From the NCBI GenBank assembly GCA_036704825.1, contig JAUBSN010000027.1, forward strand, positions 1 through 64,000: a stretch of 64,000 nucleotides of DNA, read 5' to 3'. The notes beneath the pieces are model-generated. The model worked only from the letters and a program-made list of their open reading frames with translations. It had not been told where the DNA came from and made no database searches. Positions within the stretch are counted from its first letter, which is position 1; each line of letters starts with the position of its first letter. The translations under genes and the position numbers were made by a program. Of the stretch, positions 46,316-54,425 are shown piece after piece. Origin of the DNA: Microcoleus sp036704825. Lineage in GTDB: Bacteria > Cyanobacteriota > Cyanobacteriia > Cyanobacteriales > Microcoleaceae.

Positions 46316-47173
46316 TTAACCCTTATTCATCCAGGCGCGGGTTCCGAAGCTTTTGCAGGAATCGGAAGCGATTTTAGCCGCTGCGGTGAGAGTATCGGTA
46401 AAGTTATGTTGCAAAATGTAGTGACAGAAAGCGCCGTGAAAAATATCGCCAGCGCCTAAAGTGTCTGCGGCTTGAATTTGAGGTGTTTCTATATGACCGC
46501 AAGTGCCATTGCTGAGGTATAAAATTGATTTTTCGCCGCGAGTGATGCCAATATGGGAAATTCCGGCTGCTGACAGGTAAGCAAAGACTTGTTCTGAATT
46601 TTTGCACTCTGGTGGATAAAAATTTTCGGAACATACCGCCCATTCAACGAAAGGCAATATTTCTTCTAATCCGGGTTTCCAACTGCCGCCGTCGAGGACA
46701 ATGGGAATGTTTTTTGAGTTGGCAAGTCGAGCAATTTCTTGGCTGGCTGCGATTTGATGTCCGTCAACCAGTACAATATTAACGGATGTTAGAATATCCC
46801 GGTTAATTGTTTGACTGTCAACTTGCGATTTTGTAGCATTGATGGAAATTACCGATCGATCGCCCGTTGTTTCAGTTACAATAATCGAGGAAACTGGCGG
46901 CGAGTGCGATCGCCCCGGTTCCAAATCGATTATCCTGACATTATACTCCGCTAAGTCTGCACGAATTAATTGGGTGATCGCGTGAGTCCCCAAAACCCCA
47001 GCCCATACCGCCGCATTCCCCAAATAGCTAAAAGTGACCGCAGCATTCGCCGCCGGCCCGCCCGCAGCAATGGTACAATCAGAAGCAACAACTTTCTGAT
47101 TTTCACCCGGAGGCTTCTCGGTCAAATAAACTAAATCTAAAGTCGCCAATCCCAAAAACAATCCCGTTTTCAT
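46316..47173 (-). CDS. PfkB-family sugar kinase
   Basis: A 285-residue PfkB/ribokinase-like protein, started at the ATG at 47173 (MKTGLFLGLATLDLVYL); a longer open frame would overlap the divergent rsmI start. It has the N-terminal signature AAGGPAANAAVTFSYLG and the C-terminal catalytic signature ADTLGAGDIFHGAFCHYIL. It phosphorylates a sugar or nucleoside of unknown identity. Its 5' end lies 58 bp from that of rsmI, so the two probably share a divergent promoter region. Confidence 0.9.
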   Translation of the reverse strand: MKTGLFLGLATLDLVYLTEKPPGENQKVVASDCTIAAGGPAANAAVTFSYLGNAAVWAGVLGTHAITQLIRADLAEYNVRIIDLEPGRSHSPPVSSIIVTETTGDRSVISINATKSQVDSQTINRDILTSVNIVLVDGHQIAASQEIARLANSKNIPIVLDGGSWKPGLEEILPFVEWAVCSENFYPPECKNSEQVFAYLSAAGISHIGITRGEKSILYLSNGTCGHIETPQIQAADTLGAGDIFHGAFCHYILQHNFTDTLTAAAKIASDSCKSFGTRAWMNKG

Positions 47174-47231
47174 ATCTGCGTTAATCCGCGTTAATCCGCC
47201 TTCATCTGCGGTTAAAAATCCCAATCTAAAA

Positions 47232-48113
47232 ATGCAAGCAAACCCCACCACAGGAAGACTTTACATCGTCGGAACCCCGATCGGCAACCTCGAAGACATG
47301 ACCTTTCGCGCCATCCGAATCTTGCAAGCAGCAGACTTCATCGCCGCCGAAGATACCCGCCATACAGGCAAACTTTTGCAGCATTTCCAAATCAAAACGC
47401 CCCAAATCAGCTATCACGAACACAACCAACACCAACGACTTCCCGAACTCCTCGACAAACTGCATTTAGGCAAAGATATCGCCCTCGTCACCGATGCCGG
47501 AATGCCGGGAATTTCTGACCCTGGATACGAGTTAGTCAAAGCCTGCGCCGATGCTAATATTAACATTATTCCGATTCCCGGCCCGACTGCCTGCATTGTT
47601 GGCATAACTGCATCAGGATTACCCACAGAGAAATTTGTATTTGAAGGTTTCTTGCCCGTGAAAGGTCAAGAACGACAACAAAGTTTAGAAGCTTTGCAAA
47701 TAGAATCCCGCACTATAATATTATACGAATCTCCCCACCGATTGCGGCAAACTTTACAAGATTTAGCAAATACTTTGGGAAGCGACAGACAGATTGTACT
47801 GGCGAGAGAGTTAACTAAAATGCACGAAGAGTTTTGGCGTGGTAGGATAGAAAGTGCGATCGAACTTTACACCAATCGCGAACCCCAGGGAGAATTCACC
47901 CTCGTAATTGCCGGCATCCAAACAGCCGCCCCAATATTTTCCGAAGACGCCATCAAAGCAGAATTGCAAACATTAATTGCAGAAGGCATAAGTCGTTCCC
48001 AAGCCAGCCGCCAGCTAGCGCAACAAACATCCCTCCCCCGCCGCCAAATCTACCAACTCGCCCTCACAATTGGCGACAACGAATCGCTAGAACAACCCTT
48101 AGATGACTTGTGA
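47232..48113 (+). CDS. rsmI: 16S rRNA (cytidine(1402)-2'-O)-methyltransferase
   Basis: A 293-residue RsmI of the SAM-dependent tetrapyrrole-methylase fold. Landmarks are GRLYIVGTPIGNLEDMTFRA, FIAAEDTRHTGKLL, LVTDAGMPGISDPGYELV, PIPGPTACIVGITASGLPTE, and YESPHRLRQTL. It methylates the ribose of C1402 in the ribosomal decoding centre. The C-terminal segment SRSQASRQLAQQTSLPRRQIYQLAL is the usual small helical domain. Length fits the family. Confidence 0.96.
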   Translation: MQANPTTGRLYIVGTPIGNLEDMTFRAIRILQAADFIAAEDTRHTGKLLQHFQIKTPQISYHEHNQHQRLPELLDKLHLGKDIALVTDAGMPGISDPGYELVKACADANINIIPIPGPTACIVGITASGLPTEKFVFEGFLPVKGQERQQSLEALQIESRTIILYESPHRLRQTLQDLANTLGSDRQIVLARELTKMHEEFWRGRIESAIELYTNREPQGEFTLVIAGIQTAAPIFSEDAIKAELQTLIAEGISRSQASRQLAQQTSLPRRQIYQLALTIGDNESLEQPLDDL

Positions 48114-48217
48114 ATATCTCTCTTCTTCTCTGCGCCCTCTGTGACCTCTGCAGTTCATAAAAAAATCTTGTTCGCACAACAAATAACATTGCTATACAAT
48201 AATACCAAAAAAGTTTT

Positions 48218-49441
48218 ATGGTACGCGGAAACTACGATCGACAAAAACCATATTTACGCAACCCCCACATCAACAAACCAATCGCCGAAATTTATGCAGA
48301 CTTAGACGCCTTTACCTGGGAGATATTTGAAGACCAACCCCACCGCTTCGATACCGTCAGTTTCTACGTCTTGCTTCCCCCGCTGTTTTACGAAGGGCGT
48401 TTCATCAAAGGAATTTACTTCAGCGAAGCAGTCGAACTCATCAACAAACTATTTCCCCAACTTTCCTCAGTATTTTTATCCTTTGCCTATTCGCCCGGAA
48501 TCTCCTACTCCTGGGCACCTGTAGCCGACGCCTACTCCAGTTTATACAAAAACCCGCAGCGGGATAAGTGGTTTCGCGAAACTTATGTCGATCGCGCTCA
48601 CAAACCAATCATACCACTGCAAGACACCGACTTCATCAACGAATACTTAATTTCCCCGCGCAACGTCCCCGCCAAAGACATAGACTTGCTAGCCGTCGCC
48701 AGAATTTCCGAAGAAAAAAATTTGCCAATCATAGCCAAAGCCTTAAAAGTTTACCGCCAAAAATATCCCCAAAAACCAATTAAATTAACAGTAGTCACCG
48801 GCCACGAATTTGATGCTAGCAACCTGAAAACTCTCGACCAGTACGCCTTACAAGAATGGCAACAAGTCGAGGAAATTTTAACCAATCCCTCCGACTACAT
48901 AAACTTAGTGCCTAGAGTTGACTACTACAGCGAAATCCCCACATATTATTCCCGGGCCCAAGCATTTGTCCTCGGTTCCCTCCTCGAAGGAAAAAACCGG
49001 GGCATTACCGAAGCCATGAGTTGCAACGTACCAGTAATTTGTTTTGAAGAATTCAACCAGTACGCCAGAGGCAACTCGCCAGTTTTCCCGGAAGGTGCGG
49101 GTCTTTACGCCAAATTTGACCCGGAATCTCTCGCAGATACTATATATACAGTATTGGAAAATCAAACAGAATTCAAACCGCGATATCAGTATTTAAAACA
49201 TTGCGGGCGCAAGAACTTTTTCAATACTTGTATAGACAGTTTTCCTTACTATCAGCACAATATCCCCGACTACAAACCCGGAGATGCGATTAACAATTTG
49301 TGGCTGGATTTAGCAGTTCAGCAAAATTATCAAGTTAGCTTAAACAGCTTTTTGTACGGAGGTTCTCCCTTGTCTCATATTCGCGGGACAAATGCGATTC
49401 AGCAGAACCTCGGCGAGTTAACAAAATTTATAGCTGAGTAA
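48218..49441 (+). CDS. GT-B (family 4-like) glycosyltransferase
   Basis: A 407-residue protein with a GT4-type C-lobe: LLAVARISEEKNLPIIAKAL, then IPTYYSRAQAFVLGSLLEGKNRGITEAMSCNVPVI, where the E-G-x-N-R-x-x-x-E-A motif binds the sugar nucleotide. The N-lobe is short and unusual. The protein is soluble with no membrane segment. Donor and acceptor are not evident, and no polysaccharide genes are adjacent. Confidence 0.82.
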   Translation: MVRGNYDRQKPYLRNPHINKPIAEIYADLDAFTWEIFEDQPHRFDTVSFYVLLPPLFYEGRFIKGIYFSEAVELINKLFPQLSSVFLSFAYSPGISYSWAPVADAYSSLYKNPQRDKWFRETYVDRAHKPIIPLQDTDFINEYLISPRNVPAKDIDLLAVARISEEKNLPIIAKALKVYRQKYPQKPIKLTVVTGHEFDASNLKTLDQYALQEWQQVEEILTNPSDYINLVPRVDYYSEIPTYYSRAQAFVLGSLLEGKNRGITEAMSCNVPVICFEEFNQYARGNSPVFPEGAGLYAKFDPESLADTIYTVLENQTEFKPRYQYLKHCGRKNFFNTCIDSFPYYQHNIPDYKPGDAINNLWLDLAVQQNYQVSLNSFLYGGSPLSHIRGTNAIQQNLGELTKFIAE

Positions 49442-49532
49442 GATACCCACAGTAGGGACACGGCATTGCCGTGTCCCTGCGGGGATATGCCGCACCAAAG
49501 CCGATCGCAATTGTCTAAAACCGCATAAATTA

Positions 49533-49575
49533 GTAATTTACGATACAGTAAAAACAGCAATTATGGTATTATAAA
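49533..49575 (+). promoter_or_regulatory. NtcA-type class II promoter for the urate hydroxylase gene
   Basis: A GTA-N8-TAC site (49533-49546) is followed 20-23 bp downstream by overlapping -10 candidates TATTAT (49567-49572) and TATAAA (49570-49575). That spacing is standard for promoters activated by the cyanobacterial nitrogen regulator NtcA. The start codon lies 99 bp further on. Confidence 0.7.
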
Positions 49576-49673
49576 ATATAGTGATTTTCAAAATTCGGGC
49601 AGACCAAAAACAAAAGTTATTTAACTGTTATGAATTCTTGAAATAAGATGTCATTCAGCAGGAGAAACAGAGA

Positions 49674-50834
49674 ATGCACGACTTGAAAGTTGTCATCATC
49701 GGTGCGGGAATTGGCGGCTTAACTGCGGGCATAGCCCTCGAACAAGCGGGTTATCAAGTTGAAATTTACGATCGCGTTAAAGAACTGCGCCCCGCAGGAG
49801 CCGGAATATCTTTGTGGTCGAACGGGGTCAAAGTTCTCAACCGACTCGGTTTAGGCGAAAAGATGGCAAAAATTGGCGGGCAAATGGAGCGCATGGAATA
49901 CCGCACCAAAACCGGCGAACTTCTGAATGACATCGATTTAATGCCGCTAATTCAACAAGTCGGTCAGCGCCCCTATCCCGTTGCCCGCCGAGATTTGCAA
50001 AATATGTTGCTAGCAGGATTTAAGGGAGAAGTCAAGCTCGATCGCAAGTGTATTTCTGTAGAAGAAGACGAAAGCGGAGTAACAGCAATCTTTGAAAATG
50101 GAGACAAAGCGCGGGGCGATTTGTTAGTGGCGGCTGACGGCGTGCGATCGATTTTGCGTACATATATATTGGGCCGCGAAGTAGAGCCGAAATACGGCGG
50201 CTATATCAACTGGAACGGGTTAGTTCCGGCAGATGAAGAACTCGCGCCGAAAAACACTTGGGCGATATATGTCGGCGATCACAAACGCGCGTCAATGATG
50301 CCGGTAGCGGGCGATCGATTTTACTTTTTCTTTGATGTTCCCTTGTCCAAAGGCACTGCCGCCAATCCCGACAATTACAAAGCCGAACTTAAAGAACATT
50401 TTAAAGGTTGGGCCGAGCCCGTGCAATTGTTAATAGACAGGTTCGATCCCGCAGCAGTGGCGCGGCCGGAAATTCACGACGTAGGGCCGATCGACCGCTT
50501 CGTTCGCGGTAAAGTTGCTTTGCTGGGAGATTCCGCCCACGCCACCTGCCCGGATCTCGGACAAGGCGGCTGTCAGGCGATGGAAGATGCGCTGGTACTG
50601 AGCAACTACCTTTTGAGTACGAATTTGGGCGTAGAATACGCGCTAAAACGTTACGAAACCGAGCGCAAACAGCGGGCAAATGCAGTGGTAGAAAAAGCCC
50701 GACAGCGCGCGGAACAAATACACGGCAAAGATCCGCAGGTAACAGAAAAGTGGTACGCACAATTGGCTGATGAAAAGCCAACTGATGTCACCGATGCGAT
50801 CGCCAAAATCATCGCGGCCGGCCCGTTACACTAA
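49674..50834 (+). CDS. hpxO: FAD-dependent urate hydroxylase
   Basis: A 386-residue flavin monooxygenase. The FAD motif GAGIGG (residues 10-15), RRDLQNMLL, the DG motif GDLLVAADGVRS and GKVALLGDSAHATCPDLGQG are all present. The overall pattern, including YGGYINWNGLVP, fits HpxO, which hydroxylates urate to 5-hydroxyisourate. The next two genes encode the following two steps, which strongly supports the call. A clear AGGAG precedes the ATG. It probably forms an operon with uraH and uraD under the NtcA-type promoter upstream. Confidence 0.92.
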   Translation: MHDLKVVIIGAGIGGLTAGIALEQAGYQVEIYDRVKELRPAGAGISLWSNGVKVLNRLGLGEKMAKIGGQMERMEYRTKTGELLNDIDLMPLIQQVGQRPYPVARRDLQNMLLAGFKGEVKLDRKCISVEEDESGVTAIFENGDKARGDLLVAADGVRSILRTYILGREVEPKYGGYINWNGLVPADEELAPKNTWAIYVGDHKRASMMPVAGDRFYFFFDVPLSKGTAANPDNYKAELKEHFKGWAEPVQLLIDRFDPAAVARPEIHDVGPIDRFVRGKVALLGDSAHATCPDLGQGGCQAMEDALVLSNYLLSTNLGVEYALKRYETERKQRANAVVEKARQRAEQIHGKDPQVTEKWYAQLADEKPTDVTDAIAKIIAAGPLH

Positions 50835-50942
50835 TAGAAATAGATAATTGCCAGGACACAGCAGTGCTGTGTCCCTGATACCGGGTTCATTTAAATTGCA
50901 GCGCGCAAAATATATCTAAAACTAACATTTAACCTTGCAAAA

Positions 50943-51305
50943 ATGTCAGGAAAACTTACCACTCACGTTCTCGATACAGCCCGCGGCTGTCCGGCCGCAA
51001 ATATGTCGATCGCCCTGCATTCAATTGACCCAAACTCAGGCGAAAAAACCCTGCTGAAAACAGTAACAACTAATGCTGACGGTCGCACCGCAATTCCGTT
51101 ACTATCAGAAACCGAACTCAAACCGGGAGTTTACGAATTAGTCTTTTCCGTTGGCGAATACTTCGCGCAGTGCGCCGAAAATTTGCCAGAACCGCCGTTT
51201 TTAAACAGCGTTCCAATTCAGTTCGGCATTGCTGATACCACCGCACACTATCACGTACCCCTGCTAGTTTCGCCGTGGTCGTACAGCACCTATCGCGGTA
51301 GCTGA
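50943..51305 (+). CDS. uraH: 5-hydroxyisourate hydrolase (transthyretin-like)
   Basis: A 120-residue transthyretin-like HIU hydrolase. It starts with the diagnostic LTTHVLDTARGCPAANM and ends with the hallmark YRGS, with YHVPLLVSPWSYSTYRGS near the end. The catalytic His in THVLD and the tail Arg and Ser are intact. It converts 5-hydroxyisourate to OHCU, the second step of urate breakdown. It lies 108 bp after hpxO on the same strand. Confidence 0.96.
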   Translation: MSGKLTTHVLDTARGCPAANMSIALHSIDPNSGEKTLLKTVTTNADGRTAIPLLSETELKPGVYELVFSVGEYFAQCAENLPEPPFLNSVPIQFGIADTTAHYHVPLLVSPWSYSTYRGS

Positions 51306-51445
51306 AGTCAGTTGTCAGTTGTTCGTTGTTAGTTGTCAGAAGGGTTTATTTATCCTTAATTGTTGTGAGTAATTATGTTAGATACGAATCAGCAGTCAGC
51401 AGTCAGCAGTCATCTGTCAGTAGTTAGATAGTTTTTTCATAAACA

Positions 51446-51946
51446 ATGCAATATTCTTTAGTTGAACTCAACCAAATCAGCCAGGAAGAATTTACAGAAG
51501 CCCTGGGCGCGATTTTTGAACACACACCCGCGATCGCCCGCCGCACTTGGGACGATCGCCCTTTTGCCTCCACAGCCGATTTGCACGCCAAAATGGTAAC
51601 AGTTGTCAGCGCCATGAGTGATGCCGAAAAATTAGCTTTGATTCAAGCGCATCCTGACTTAGGAAGCAAAGCAAAAATGGCGGAAGCATCAGTTAGCGAA
51701 CAAACAGGTGTAGGTTTAGATCGGCTATCTGTTGAGGAGTTCGATCGCTTTCAATTCCTGAATCGATCGTACCGCGAAAAGTTTGGTTTTCCCTTCATTG
51801 TTGCGGTGAAAAAACACACTAAAACCAGCATTCTCGAAGCATTTAAACAGCGCCTCCATAATTCCCCTGAAACTGAAATGCAGCAGGCTTTAGCTGAAAT
51901 TTGCGAGATTGCCCGCTTTCGCCTTGAGTCGGCAATCCCAAATTAA
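51446..51946 (+). CDS. uraD: OHCU decarboxylase
   Basis: A 166-residue OHCU decarboxylase, producing S-allantoin in the third step of urate breakdown. Catalytic and binding motifs are intact: LIQAHPDLGSKAKMAE with the active-site His, EQTGVGLDRL, and REKFGFPFIVAVKKHTKTSI. The gene is separated from uraH by 140 bp containing short CAGTCAG repeats, so cotranscription is likely but not certain. Confidence 0.95.
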   Translation: MQYSLVELNQISQEEFTEALGAIFEHTPAIARRTWDDRPFASTADLHAKMVTVVSAMSDAEKLALIQAHPDLGSKAKMAEASVSEQTGVGLDRLSVEEFDRFQFLNRSYREKFGFPFIVAVKKHTKTSILEAFKQRLHNSPETEMQQALAEICEIARFRLESAIPN

Positions 51947-51956
51947 TCGGGCAGGC

Positions 51957-52086
51957 AGGATGCCCACCCCGCAAGAAAATTCAATCTTCGCTTCAGTTGC
52001 CCGAAAGCCTGTTGCTGACACAGGATGCCCACCCCGCAAGAAAATTCAATCTTCGCTTCAGTTGCCCGAAAGCCTGTTGCTGATGC
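51957..52086. repeat. 65-bp tandem duplication
   Basis: Two near-identical 65-bp copies, from AGGATGCCCACCCCGCAAG to AAGCCTGTTGCTGA, lie just after uraD and just before the regulatory region at 52096. Confidence 0.93.
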
Positions 52087-52095
52087 CTAAGTCAA

Positions 52096-52140
52096 TATCA
52101 CCCGATCGGGTGATACTTCCCGCCCAAAAAGTTCTATAAT
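52096..52140 (+). promoter_or_regulatory. Promoter with perfect 20-bp palindrome at the -35 position
   Basis: TATCACCCGATCGGGTGATA (52096-52115) is a perfect palindrome. A consensus -10 box TATAAT follows at 52135-52140. The -35 position (about 52112-52117) overlaps the right end of the palindrome, as expected of a repressor or activator operator. The predicted transcript starts near 52147 and reads into the structured leader below. Confidence 0.65.
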
Positions 52141-52170
52141 GGTATCATAAGGCACAGAAAAAGATTCGGA

Positions 52171-52239
52171 CATACCAAATCAAGCTGGTATGGTGACAGG
52201 TTTCCTATGTGCCTCCCAGAAACCACTCTCTTGGAGGCA
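52171..52239 (+). promoter_or_regulatory. Structured leader: hairpin plus SD-sequestering H-type pseudoknot
   Basis: Three helices can be read directly. P1 is CATACC (52171-52176) with GGTATG (52187-52192), a 10-base loop. P2 is GGTTTC (52199-52204) with GAAACC (52219-52224). P3 is TGCCTCC (52210-52216), inside the P2 loop, with GGAGGCA (52233-52239), which holds the GGAGG Shine-Dalgarno sequence 7 bases before the ATG at 52245. P2 and P3 interleave as an H-type pseudoknot with connecting loops of 5, 2 and 8 bases, a feasible geometry. Folding P3 would block translation, as in SD-masking riboswitches. I do not recognise a known class; ligand and function are unknown. Confidence 0.6.
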
Positions 52240-52244
52240 AATAT

Positions 52245-52400
52245 ATGACATTCTTCAATCGCCCGCTCACAAAAAAATCCCCCGCCCCAGTACCTGTAGA
52301 AGAAATTAAACAGGCTCAGCACGAAGAACCTTTAGGCCACCTGCACGGCATTTTCCGTCACTGGATGTGGCTTAGCCCATCCAATCACCGCGCCCAGTAA
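52245..52400 (+). CDS. 51-residue histidine-rich small protein
   Basis: A small ORF with an excellent Shine-Dalgarno sequence (GGAGG, 7-base spacing), a proline/lysine-rich start (NRPLTKKSPAPVPVEEIKQA) and a His-rich end (HEEPLGHLHGIFRHWMWL). It has no membrane segment and matches nothing I recognise. It overlaps the 3' end of the permease gene by 16 bp on the opposite strand and no plus-strand gene follows for 2 kb, so it is the only product of its transcript. Coding is supported by the promoter, leader structure and SD rather than by homology. It could also be a regulatory peptide. Confidence 0.55.
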   Translation: MTFFNRPLTKKSPAPVPVEEIKQAQHEEPLGHLHGIFRHWMWLSPSNHRAQ

Positions 52401-53155
52401 ATCAGGTATTTCTCCGCCGCCGCAAACAAGCCATAAAGCACGGTTCCCATCACAGCCAAAACCATCAATCCTGCAAAACCTAAAGGCACGTCAAAGTTAG
52501 AACTCGCGGTGACAATTAAGTAGCCGAGGCCTTTGTTGGATGCTACTGTTTCCGAAATTACAGCGCCGACAAAGGCGAGGGAAATTGCTACTTTTAGGGA
52601 TGCAAAAACGTAGGGTAAGGTGTGGGGGAACCCGACTTTTTGGAAAATTTCGATTTGCGATGCACCAAGCGATCGCATTACATCTTTCATCTCTGGTTCA
52701 ACTGTATCTAATCCTAAAGCTACGTTAACTGCGATCGGGAAAAATGCCAGCAAAAAAGCAGTCAGAATTGCCGGCACCGTACCGATGCCAAACCACAGCG
52801 CAAACAGCGGCACTAACGCTACCTTCGGTACAGTATTGAACCCAACTAATAGCGGGTACAGAACTACATAGGCAATCCGCGAATATCCGATTAGAAAACC
52901 CAGCACTATGCCCGCTACAATGGCGAGGATGAAACCCGCGAGAGTTGTAAACAGAGTTTGTCCGGTGTTTTCGATCAATGCCTTACTTTGAGTGAAAGTT
53001 GCGGCGATAATCGCAGAAGGTGCGGGCAGGTTGTACGGGGGAATTTTGAACAGCAATACTAGAAGTTCCCACAGTACGAATAGCAGGATTGTCGCAGCAA
53101 TTGGCATCACAACGGTTGCTGTTTTTGAGCGCGCAAATTTATCTAAATTATCCAT
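52385..53155 (-). CDS. ABC transporter permease, SsuC/TauC/NrtB type
   Basis: A 256-residue inner-membrane permease with six predicted helices. The cytoplasmic EAA-type loop is VMRSLGASQIEIFQKVGFPHTLPYVFASL. This family pairs with NMT1/SsuA-like binding proteins to import nitrate, sulfonates, cyanate, pyrimidines or purine derivatives. It lies 14 bp after the ATPase gene, in the same operon. Position inside the urate/allantoin gene set suggests a purine-breakdown substrate such as urate or allantoin; this is inference. Confidence 0.92.
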   Translation of the reverse strand: MDNLDKFARSKTATVVMPIAATILLFVLWELLVLLFKIPPYNLPAPSAIIAATFTQSKALIENTGQTLFTTLAGFILAIVAGIVLGFLIGYSRIAYVVLYPLLVGFNTVPKVALVPLFALWFGIGTVPAILTAFLLAFFPIAVNVALGLDTVEPEMKDVMRSLGASQIEIFQKVGFPHTLPYVFASLKVAISLAFVGAVISETVASNKGLGYLIVTASSNFDVPLGFAGLMVLAVMGTVLYGLFAAAEKYLIYWAR

Positions 53156-53169
53156 TGCTTTCTCGTTTT

Positions 53170-53997
53170 TTAATTGCGGTGAATGTGTCGGCGCAGTTCT
53201 GCTACGATGTGGTTGAAGTCATCCGAGACCATCATCTCTAGATTGGTGGGACGCGGCAGGTTGACTTTTACTTTGTAGACGATCGAACTCGGACGCGGGC
53301 CCATTACATAAACTGTATCCGACAAGAAAACTGCCTCCCGCAAATCGTGAGTGATCAGGATGCAAACGCACTTCACCCGCATCCACAAATCTTGCAGCAT
53401 CACCCACATTTCCTCGCGGGTGAAAGCATCTAACGCCCCAAAAGGTTCGTCCAGCAGCAGTATTTCCGGTTGGTGAATTAACCCCCGACACAGAGAAGCC
53501 CTCTGCCGCATTCCTCCCGACAATTGCCAGGGAAACTGTTTCTGAAAGTCTTGCAATCCGACTGTAGCTAACAATTCTTGGGCTTGGCGCACAAACTTTT
53601 CGCGCCGCTTCGGATCTTTAGATTCCCGCTTGTAAGGCTGCACTACTTCCAGCGGCAGCAGTACGTTGTCGAGGGTATTTCGCCAAGGCAACAGCACTGG
53701 ATTTTGAAACGCAATTCCGACATTTTTGAGCGGTTTGGTAATCTTTTTGTCCCGAATCCGAATTTCGCCGATCGGCGCTGGAGATAGCCCGGACACCATC
53801 CTCAAAATAGAAGTTTTACCGCAGCCGCTCGGCCCGACAAACGACACAAATTCCCCCTGGGCGATCGACAGAGAAATCTCGTCAATGATTCGCCTGGGTT
53901 GACCGTCAACTCGATACTCTAAACCCACCCGATCGAATTCCAAAAGAGTCGGTTCTTGGGTTTCGATCGCATCTGTTATAATTTTAGGCTGTACCAC
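53170..53997 (-). CDS. ABC transporter ATP-binding protein, SsuB/TauB type
   Basis: A 275-residue ABC ATPase with Walker A GPSGCGKTS, Q-loop AFQNPVLLPW, signature LSGGMRQR, Walker B ILLLDEPFGALD and H-loop LITHD. It is the energy subunit for the adjacent permease; the binding protein is encoded divergently at 54426. It starts 428 bp from that gene across a shared regulatory region with NtcA- and GTATAC-type sites. Confidence 0.94.
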   Translation of the reverse strand: MVQPKIITDAIETQEPTLLEFDRVGLEYRVDGQPRRIIDEISLSIAQGEFVSFVGPSGCGKTSILRMVSGLSPAPIGEIRIRDKKITKPLKNVGIAFQNPVLLPWRNTLDNVLLPLEVVQPYKRESKDPKRREKFVRQAQELLATVGLQDFQKQFPWQLSGGMRQRASLCRGLIHQPEILLLDEPFGALDAFTREEMWVMLQDLWMRVKCVCILITHDLREAVFLSDTVYVMGPRPSSIVYKVKVNLPRPTNLEMMVSDDFNHIVAELRRHIHRN

Positions 53998-54193
53998 GAT
54001 TAGTCCACCTCTTTTCTTTAGTAAAACATCAACAGTATTTTCTCAAAACGAGTTCAACACTATCTCAACATTATCCCGTCACCGCTATCCTGTACGCAAA
54101 AACAAGTTCAAATTTATCTATTTATTGTTGATTATTAGGAAGCGTGCTGTATCGTATAATACAAACTTTCGCATAAGCAAGTAAGCGATCGCA

Positions 54194-54207
54194 GTATCAG
54201 CCAGTAC
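54194..54207. promoter_or_regulatory. NtcA-type site between the divergent transporter genes
   Basis: A GTA-N8-TAC site. In the direction of the binding-protein gene, a weak -10 (TATTTG, 54229-54234) follows after 21 bp, the class II spacing. Its palindromic nature allows action in either direction. Confidence 0.5.
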
Positions 54208-54267
54208 ACCCAAAAATAGCAACTTACCTATTTGATTTTGTTTGACGAAAACCAAAAAAATGTGTTT

Positions 54268-54307
54268 CTGTATACAGTATGTCAAGTAATTAGAGTATAC
54301 GGTATAC
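54268..54307. promoter_or_regulatory. Cluster of GTATAC palindromes
   Basis: A perfect CTGTATACAG (54268-54277) and a double GTATACGGTATAC (54295-54307) lie 120-160 bp before the binding-protein gene. They resemble the TTGCATACAGTATACAA element before the allantoate amidohydrolase gene, suggesting a common regulator, most simply the GntR protein encoded at 58330. Confidence 0.5.
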
Positions 54308-54425
54308 GGCAAGCCAGAGCGCTGCTTAACTTGGACGCAAGATCCGCAAAGAGTAGCGGTCGAGTTTAGTGCGCTCAACTAGGTTTTTCCTTCGGTTGGT
54401 TGTCCAAATAGCAAGCTTTTTTTCC

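Noticed and set aside
54295..54307. Fourth NtcA site in GTATACGGTATAC
   Set aside because: The GTA-to-TAC spacing is 7, not 8, so it was kept only as a GTATAC palindrome.
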